Assembly (NCBI GenBank): GCA_051530055.1
Contig: CM121341.1
Coordinates: 13,020,001 to 13,084,000, forward strand
Reading direction: 5' to 3'
DNA length: 64,000 nt
Source: Neoechinorhynchus agilis
Taxonomy: Eukaryota; Acanthocephala
In this document: positions 55,814 through 64,000 of the stretch, piece after piece
How positions within the stretch are numbered: position 1 is the first letter of the stretch
How the letters are laid out: every line of letters begins with the position of its first letter
Translations under genes and position numbers: made by a program
Notes under the pieces: model-generated
What the model was told of the DNA's origin: nothing
The model's input: only the letters and a program-made list of their open reading frames with translations
Databases searched by the model: none

Positions 55814-57366
55814 TCACATATAAAGACTTTCTGGCGCACCTTGATTCTTCCTATATAGCACGGTATCCTTTGCTTTCTTAAAGTCATCGATCAATACTTT
55901 CATTCTACGCTCCCTTAAGGCAAGTAAACCAGCTTCGGTGCAAATCGCTTTTATATCAGCTCCTGATAAATCATCTTTGCTCATTACAAATTCCTCTAGA
56001 TCTACACCTTGCCCGAGAGTCATTCGACCGGTGTGAATCTTAAAAATCATTCGTTTTGTCTTTTCGTCAGGAAGAGGAAATTCGATTTTTCTATCAATGC
56101 GTCCGGGTCTAATAAGCGCAGGATCCAAACTTTCAATCCTGTTAGTGGCCATGATCACTTTAATGTCGCCTCTTGAATCGAACCCATCCAATTGATTAAG
56201 AAGTTCGAGCATTGTACGTTGAATTTCCCTCTCACCACCACTATTGGACTCATATCGTTTTGTTCCAATCGCGTCGATTTCATCGATGAACACTATCGAT
56301 GGGGCATATTCCTCAGCAACACGAAACAATTCCCGTACCAACTTGGGACCATCTCCCAAGTATTTTTGAATCAATTCCGATCCGACCACTCGTAGAAATG
56401 TAGCCGATGTTTGATTTGCTACTGCCTTTGCTAGCAAAGTCTTTCCCGTCCCTGGTGCACCGTACAGAATAACTCCTTTAGGTGGACGAATACCCATTTC
56501 GTCGTAATACTCAGGATGAGTGAGAGGAAGTTCAACTGATTCCTGGATAAATAAGAAACGTTAGTTTTTTTCCATTAACAAAACATCCAGCCAATAAGCT
56601 TTCTAAGCAATCAACGATTTTTGTGCGAAAATCGAAAACACAACTAAGCTATTTCTATTAGTTAACAATACACCAAAATATAAACTAGTACTAAGAAATT
56701 CAATGCCCGTCAACCCCAAAGTACTTTGATTTCTTGAATTTGAGAGTCCAATCCTCCAATGTCCGCATAAGTCTCCTTTGGAGCTTTTTCAAGTTTCATG
56801 ACAGTGACCATTGGATCGGTATCGTCAGTCAGAATTCCAACAACTGAATGCACCTATGCGGAAAGGAAGAAAATAGTAGCTTTAGTAGTAAGGTTCACCT
56901 TATGATTTAACAATACAGTGCATCCAGGTTCCAATTGGTCCTTATCGACAAAACTCATGATGTTCACATAATGCTCAGAACCAACTGAAGTGGAAACGAT
57001 CGCATGATTATCGTCAATAATCTCCTCGAGAGATCCAACCGACATTGGACTACCACGGATATCGTCAACACGGTTGCGTTCGGCTTCACGTTGATCATCG
57101 TTGCTAGGTCTCAGACGTTCATACGTGTGAAGGAGTTCCTCTTCAAGGCTAAGGAAATCGCGGATCCGTATGTTTCTCAGGAGTTTGAGGCGGCATCTGA
57201 TGTGAGGGAGAACTTGGGGAAGCTTACTAGCGGCATCCGGACCTCGATTGCGTCTTCGCTTTTTCCCAATGTGACTTGGTACAGGAGGCTCGTATTTCCT
57301 CTTCTCGTCCTTACCATCCTCATTGGTGTCCTTTTCCTGCCTCTTTATAAACAACAAGTCTCCCAT
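55814..57366 (-). CDS. PSMC1: 26S proteasome regulatory subunit 4 (Rpt2/PSMC1), AAA ATPase
   Basis: ATPase of the proteasome base ring that unfolds substrates and opens the 20S gate. Exons 57366-56899, 56853-56725 and 56542-55814 sum to 1326 nt, 441 aa, one residue from the human length. Motifs: Gly2 for N-myristoylation (MGDLL), [31 protein letters not shown]-like [19 protein letters not shown], Walker A GAPGTGKT, Walker [12 protein letters not shown], the Rpt2-specific [18 protein letters not shown], arginine fingers in [11 protein letters not shown] and the C-terminal HbYX-type LYM. Introns are 45 and 182 nt. An acceptor (ACTCGTTTAAG) directly abuts the ATG. No residue of the ATPase site is missing. 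Confidence 0.97.
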
Positions 57367-57604
57367 CTTAAACGAGTTCCCAATCAAGACTCTTACAAGC
57401 AAAAGAAAGCTAAAAACAAAACTCATACAACCAATAAATACTTTGAAAGAAGATCGCTAAGGAAAACCATATCAATTTCAAAAGAGTGCAACATCTCAGA
57501 AAGACCTTTTATTCCAAGGTCAAGGACTAAATTCTAGAATGGCGACGTCAATGAAATTGGGCCGAAAATGATCTTCAAACGTCCTTTGGAAATAGGGGTT
57601 TGTT

Positions 57605-60600
57605 TAATCTAACGAAGAGCCAGAGATTTTTCATAGTCGTCAATATATCTATGGTGGGGAAGATCATTCGTACATCAAATCATTCGTAACGACCTGAGTA
57701 TTTTTGTAGTAGAACAAGAATCCACAACTTGACCACTATAATATATTTTAAATGATTTACCTTTATCAAAAAGGAGTAAAAATTCACTACAACTCGCGTC
57801 GTTTTGGTAGTGAAACGTTCAATGTAACGAAAAAACCAGAGATTTTTCTCAGTCGTCACTTTATCGCCCACAAATTCGCTTCAAATTGAATCGACGGCGG
57901 TCGAAATCGTGACGTCGCGAATGCAAACTTATACATCAAATCATTCGTTACGAACCGAATAGTTTATTGGTGGAACAAGAATCCACAATTTGACCACTAT
58001 AATATATTTTAAATGTTTGTACTTTTGTTAAAAAGGAGTAAAAATTCACTCAAACCCGCGTCTTTTTGGTAGTTAAACGTTCAATGTAGCAAAAAAACTA
58101 GGGTTTTTACATAGTTGTCACTTTAGCGCCCACAAATTCGCTTCAAATTGAATCGACGGCGGTCGGAATCGTGAAGTCGCGAAAGCACACTTCTGCATCA
58201 AATCATTCGTTTCGACCTGAATAGTTTATTAGTAGAACAAAAATCCACAATTTGACCACTATAATATATTTTAAATGTTTGTACTTTTATTAAAAAGATG
58301 TAAAAATTCACTCAAACCCGCGTCGTTTTGATAGTGAAACGTTCAATGTAACGAAAAAAGGAGAGATTTTTCATAGTCGTCACTTTATCGCCCACAAATT
58401 CGCTTCAAATTGATTCGACGGCCATCGAAATCGTGACGTCGCGAATGCAAACTTATACATCAAATCATTCGTTTGGATCTGAATAGTTTATTAGTGGAAC
58501 AAGAATCCACAATTTGACCACTATAATATATTTTAAATGTTTGTACTTTTGTTAAAAAGGAGTAAAAATTCACTCAAACCCGCGTCTTTTTGGTAGTTAA
58601 ACGTTCAATGTAGCAAAAAAACTAGGGTTTTTACATAGTTGTCACTTTAGCGCCCACAAATTCGCTTCAAATTGAATCGACGGCGGTCGGAATCGTGAAG
58701 TCGCGAAAGCACACTTCTGCATCAAATCATTCGTTTCGACCTGAATAGTTTATTAGTAGAACAAAAATCCACAATTTGACCACTATAATATATTTTAAAT
58801 GTTTGTACTTTTATTAAAAAGGAGTAAAAATTCACTCAAACCAGCGTCGTTTTTGTTGTGAAACGTTCAATTTAACGAAAAAAATAGAGATTTTTCAGTC
58901 GTAACTTTATCGCCCATAAATTCGCTTCAAATTGAATCGACGGCGATCGAAATCGTGACGTCGCGAAAGCAAACTTATACATCAAATCATTCGTTTGGAT
59001 CTGAATCGTTTATTAGCAGAACAAGAATCCACAATTTGATCACTATAATATATTTTAAATGTTTTTACTTTTATTAAAAAGGAGAATAAATTCAGTCAAA
59101 CCAGCGTCGTTTTGGTAGCGAAACGTTCAATGTTGCGAAAAAACTAGAGATTTTTCATAGTCGTCACTTTATCACCCACAAATTCGCTTCAAATTAAATC
59201 GACGGCGGCCGAAATCGTGACGTCGCGAAAGCAAACTTATGCATCAAATCATTCGTTTCGACCCGAATGGTTTATTAGTAGAGCAAGAATCCACAATTTG
59301 ACCACTGGAATGTATTTTAAATCTTTGTACTTTTATTAAGAAGATGTAAAAATTCACTCAAACCCGCGTCGTTTTGGTAGTGAAACGTTCAATGTAACGA
59401 AAAAACGAGAGATTTTTCATAGTCGTCACTTTATCGCCCACAAATTCGCTTCAAATTGATTCGAAGGCCATCGAAATCGTGACGTCGCGAATGCAAACTT
59501 ATACATCAAATCATTCATTTGGATCTGAATCGTTTATTAGCAGAACAAGAATCCACAATTTGATCACTATAATATATTTTAAATGTTTTTACTTTTATTA
59601 AAAAGGAGAATAAATTCAGTCAAACCAGCGTCGTTTTGGTAGCGAAACGTTCAATGTTGCGAAAAAACTAGAGATTTTTCATAGTCGTCACTTTATCGCC
59701 GACAAATTCGCTTCAAATTGAATGGACGGCGGTCGAAATCGTGACGTTGTGAATGCACACTTATACATCAAATCATTCGTTTCGACCTGAATAGTTTATT
59801 AGTAGAACAAGAATCCACAATTTGATCCCTATAATATATTTTAAATGTTTGTACTTTTATTAAAAAGGAGTAAAAATTCACTCAAACCAGCGTCGTTTTT
59901 GTAGTAAAACGTTCAATTTAACGAAAAAAATAGAGATTTTTCAGTCGTAACTTTATCGCCCACAAATTCGCTTCAAATTGAATCGACGGCGATCGAAATC
60001 GTGACGTCGCGAAAGCAAACTTATACATCAAATCATTCGTTTGGATCTGAATCGTTTATTAGCAGAACAAGAATCCACAATTTGATCACTATAATATATT
60101 TTAAATAATTGTACTTTTATTAAAAAGAAGTAAAAATTCACTCAAACCCGCGTCGTTTTGATAGTGAAACGTTCAATGTAACGAAAAAAGGAGAGATGTT
60201 TCATATCGTCACTTTATCGCCCACAAATTCGCTTCAAATTGATTCGACGGCCATCGAAATCGTGACGTCGCGAATGCAAACTTATACATCAAATCATTCG
60301 TTTGGATCTGAATCGTTTATTAGCAGAACAAGAATCCACAATTTGATCACTATAATATATTTTAAATGTTTTTACTTTTATTAAAAAGGAGAACAAATTC
60401 AGTCAAACCAGCGTCGTTTTGGTAGCGAAATGTTCAATGTAGCGAAAAAACTAGAGATTTTTCATAGTTGTCACTTTAGCGCCCACAAATTCGCTTCAAA
60501 TTGAATCGACGGCGGTCGAAATCGTTACGTCGCGAATGCAAACTTATACATCAAATCATTCGTTTCGACCAGAATAGTTTATTGGTGGAACAAGAATCCA

Positions 60601-63600
60601 CAATTTGACCACTATAATATATTTTAAATATTTGTACTTTTGTTAAAAAGGAGTAAAAATTCACTCAAACCCGCGTCGTTTCGATAATGAAACGTTCAAT
60701 GTAACGAAAAAACCAGAGATTTTTCATAGTCGTCACTTTATCGCCCACAAATTCGCTTCAAATTGAATCGACGGCGGTCGAAATCGTGACGTCGCGAATG
60801 CAAACTTATGCATCAAATCATTCGTTTCGACCAGAATAGTTTATTGGTGGAACAAGAATCCACAATTTGACCACTATAATATATTTTAAATAATTGTACT
60901 TTTATTAAAAGGAAGTAAAAATTCACTCAAACCCGCGTCTTTTTGGTAGTTAAACGTTCAATGTAGCGAAAAAACTAGAGATTTTTCATAGTTGTCACTT
61001 TAGCGCCCACAAATTCACTTCAAATTGAATCGACGGCGGTCGAAATCGTGACGTCGCGAAAGCAAACTTATGCATCAAATCATTCGTTTCGACCCGAATG
61101 GTTTATTAGTAGAACAAGAATCCACAATTTGACCACTATAATATATTTTAAATGTTTGTACTTTTATTAAAAAGAAGTAAAAATTCACTATAACCCGCGT
61201 CGTTTTGGTAGTGAAACGTTCAATGTAACGAAAAAACTAGAGATTTTTCATAGTGGTCACTTTATCGCCCACAAATTCGCTTCAAATTGAATCGACGGCG
61301 GTCGAAATCGTGACGTCGGGAATGCAAACTTATACATCAAATCATTCGTTTCGACCCGAATAGTTTATTGGTGGAACAAGAATCCACGATTTGACCACTA
61401 TAATATATTTTAAATGTTTGTACTTTTGTTAAAAAGGAGTAAAAATTCACTCAAACCCGCGTCTTTTTGGTTGTTAAACGTTCAATGTAGCGAAAAAACT
61501 AGAGATTTTTCATAGTTGTCACTTTAGCGCCCACAAATTCGCTTCAAATTGAATCGACGGCGGTCGAAATCGTGACGTCGCGCATGCAAACTTATACATC
61601 AAATCATTCGTTTCGACATGAATAGTTTATTAGTAGAACAAGAATCCACAATTTGACCACAATAATATATTTTAAATGTTTGTACTTTTGTTAAAAAGGA
61701 GTAAAAATTCACTCAAACCCGCGTCTTTTTGGTAGTTAAACGTTCAATGTTGCGAAAAAACTAGAGATTTTTCATAGTCGTCACTTTATCACCCACAAAT
61801 TCGCTTCAAATTAAATCGACGGCGGCCGAAATCGAGACGTCGCGAAAGCAAACTTATGCATCAAATCATTCGTTTCGACCTGAATGGTTTATTAGTAGAA
61901 CAAGAATCCACAATTTGACCACTATAATATATTTTAAATGTTTGTACTTTTGTTAAAAAGGAGTAAAAATTCACTCAAACCCGCGTCTTTTTGGTAGTTA
62001 AACGTTCAATGTTGCGAAAAAACTAGAGATTTTTCATAGTCGTCACTTTATCACCCACAAATTCGCTTCAAATTAAATCGACGGCGGCCGAAATCGAGAC
62101 GTCGCGAAAGCAAACTTATGCATCAAATCATTCGTTTCGACCTGAATGGTTTATTAGTAGAACAAGAATCCACAATTTGACCACTGGAATGTATTTTAAA
62201 TCTTTGTACTTTTATTAAAAAGAAGTAAAAATTAACTCAAACCCGCGTCGTTTTGGTAGTGAAACGTTCAATGTAACGAAAAAACGAGATTTTTCATAGT
62301 CGTCACTTTATCGCCCACAAATTCGCTTCAAATTGAATCGACGGCGGTCGAAATCGTGACGTCGGGAATGCAAACTTATACATCAAATCATTCGTTTCGA
62401 CCAGAATAGTTTATTGGTGGAACAAGAATCCACAATTTGACCACTATAAAATATTTTAAATGTTTGTACTTTTTTTAAAAAGGCGTAAAAATTCACTTAA
62501 ACCCGAGTCTTTTTAGTAGTTAAACGTTCAATGTTGCGAAAAAAATAGAGATTTTTCATAGTCGTCACTTTATCACCCACAAATTCGCTTCAAATTGAAT
62601 CGATGGCGGTCGAAATCGTGACGTCGCGAATGCAAACTTATACATCAAATCATTCGTTTCGACCTGAATGGTTTATTAGTAGAACAAGAATCCACAATTT
62701 GACCACTATAATATATTTTAAATGTTTGTACTTTTGTTAAAAAGGAGTAAACTCAAACCCGAGTCTTTTTGGTAGTTAAGCGTTCAATGTTGCGAAAAAA
62801 CTAGAGATTTTTCATAGTCGTCACTTTATCACCCACAAATTCGCTTCAAATTAAATCGACGGCGGCCGAAATCGTGACGTAGCAAAAGCAAACTTATGCA
62901 TCAAATCATTCGTTTCGACCTGAATGGTTTATTAGTAGAACAAGAATCCACAATTTGACCACTGTAATGTATTTTAAATGTTTGTACTTTTATTAAAAAG
63001 AAGTAAAAATTCACTCAATCCCGCGTCGTTTTGGTAGTGAAACGTTCAATGTAACGAAAAAACTAGAGATTTTTCATAGTCGTCGCTTTATCACCCACAA
63101 ATTCGCTTCAAATTGATTCGACGGCGATCGAAATCGTGACGTCGCGAATGCAAACTTATACATCAAATCATTCGTTTGGATCTGAATAGTTTATTAGTGG
63201 AACAAGAATCCACAATTTGACCACTATGATATATTTTAAATGTTTGTACTTTTGTTAAAAAGGAGTAAAAATTCACTCAAACCCGCGTCTTTTTTGTAGT
63301 TAAACGTTCAATGTAGCGAAAAACTAGGGATTTTTCATAGTTGTCACTTTAGCGCCCACAAATTCGCTTCAAATTGAATCGACGGCGGTCGAAATCGTGA
63401 CGTCGCGAATGCAAACTTATACATCAAATCATTCGTTTCGACCTTAATAGTTTATTAGTAGAACAAGAATCCACAATTTGACCACTATAATATATTTTAA
63501 ATGTTTGTACTTTTGTTAAAAAGGAGTAAAAATTCACTAAAACCCGCGTCGTTTTGGTAGTGAAACGTTCAATGTAACGAAAAAACCTGTGATTTTTCAC

Positions 63601-64000
63601 AGTCGTCACTTTATCGCCGACAAATTCGATTTAAATTGAATGGACGGCGATCGAAATCGTGACGTCGCGAATGCAAACCTATACATCAAATCATTCGTTT
63701 GGATCTGAATAGTTTATTAGTGGAACAAGAATCCACAATTTGACCACTATAATATATTTTAAATGTTTGTACTTTTGTTAAAAAGGAGTAAAAATTCACT
63801 CAAACCCGCGTCTTTTTTGTAGTTAAACGTTCAATGTAGCGAAAAACTAGAGATTTTTCATAGTTGTCACTTTAGCGCCCACAAATTCGCTTCAAATTGA
63901 ATCGACGGCGGTCGAAATCGTGACGTCGCGAATGCAAACTTATACATCAAATCATTCGTTTCGACCTGAATGGTTTATTAGTAGAACAAGAATCCACAAT
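57605..64000. repeat. Tandem satellite, about 262-bp monomer, about 24 copies, runs off the window
   Basis: The marker CAAATTCGCTTCAAATTGA recurs at 57871, 58133, 58395 and 58657, each 262 bp apart, and onward to the end. Each monomer has an AT-rich half (CACTATAATATATTTTAAAT, then AAAAAGGAGTAAAAATTCAC) and a CpG-rich box (TCGACGGCGGTCGAAATCGT then GACGTCGCGAATGC). The first monomer (from about 57605) is degenerate, as expected at an array edge. Variants such as TTTATCGCCC/TTTAGCGCCC/TTTATCACCC and TTCGACCTGAAT/TTGGATCTGAAT recur in blocks. No gene; the roughly 60-codon frames in monomers are incidental. Confidence 0.97.

Noticed and set aside
57004-57537. 177-codon plus-strand frame
   Set aside because: Antisense shadow of Rpt2 exon 1.
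57605-64000. CRISPR-like array or coding tandem repeat
   Set aside because: The units are 262 bp, without short repeats separated by unique spacers, and the frames inside monomers are not preserved. It is a satellite.
1-64000. Bacterial or viral origin of part of the window
   Set aside because: No operon-like prokaryotic genes, Shine-Dalgarno starts or phage genes; introns, animal domains and LINEs occur throughout.

Overview
The window is nuclear DNA of an animal (metazoan). It holds conserved single-copy eukaryotic genes (26S proteasome Rpt2, SF3b p14, mitochondrial ribosomal protein mL43, UTP4, TRAPPC5, COP9 signalosome CSN2, class I aldolase, FABP) together with animal-specific ones (a SKI/SNO co-repressor, a TULA-type phosphatase, an SH2 adaptor, a B-box/filamin protein). 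The sequence is AT-rich. Most introns that can be placed from reading frames are about 37-61 nt, and several genes have a single coding exon. At about sixteen genes a good 3' splice acceptor lies 0-21 nt before the ATG, which points to spliced-leader trans-splicing. Nematodes, flatworms and rotifers are all compatible with this; I do not assign a phylum.

Layout. 1-2.7 kb: no gene seen. 2.7-8.4 kb: EF-hand gene (+), then convergent to it a possible two-gene operon (-), aldolase followed by an ACSF3-like acyl-CoA synthetase, then a weak orphan gene (+). 8.4-14.4 kb: fold-back elements and two poorly resolved minus-strand genes. 14.4-21.8 kb: FABP (+), a kinesin-6-like motor (+), a composite SINE/MITE, a 520-bp palindrome and a tiny mitochondrial-type membrane protein (-). 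22-32 kb: retrotransposon fragments, TULA/UBASH3 phosphatase (-), CSN2 (+), a novel Cys-rich membrane protein (-) and a degenerate LINE with reverse transcriptase and endonuclease domains (-). 32-41 kb: small membrane protein (+), SKI co-repressor (-), B-box/filamin protein (-), a second type of LINE (+), TRAPPC5 (-). 41-49.3 kb: a tandem duplication, UTP4 (+), a small hydrophilic protein (+), SF3B6 (+), mL43 (+). 49-57.4 kb: SH2 adaptor (-), hairpin MITEs, a multi-pass membrane protein (-), Rpt2 (-). From about 57.6 kb to the window end the DNA is one tandem satellite with a period near 262 bp.

The genes do not form one pathway; they are mostly housekeeping genes in repeat-rich DNA. The one arrangement that suggests co-expression is aldolase-ACSF3 (85 bp apart, poly(A) signal then a splice acceptor). 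The most unusual signal is a family of fold-back/composite elements carrying a tRNA-Ser-like A box and B box and, downstream, two hammerhead-ribozyme-like boxes flanked by a perfect helix II.

Several conserved genes (CSN2, ACSF3, TULA, UTP4) show one-base frame inconsistencies at places where no canonical splice solves them. These may be assembly indels or real decay, and the exon boundaries there are given as approximate.
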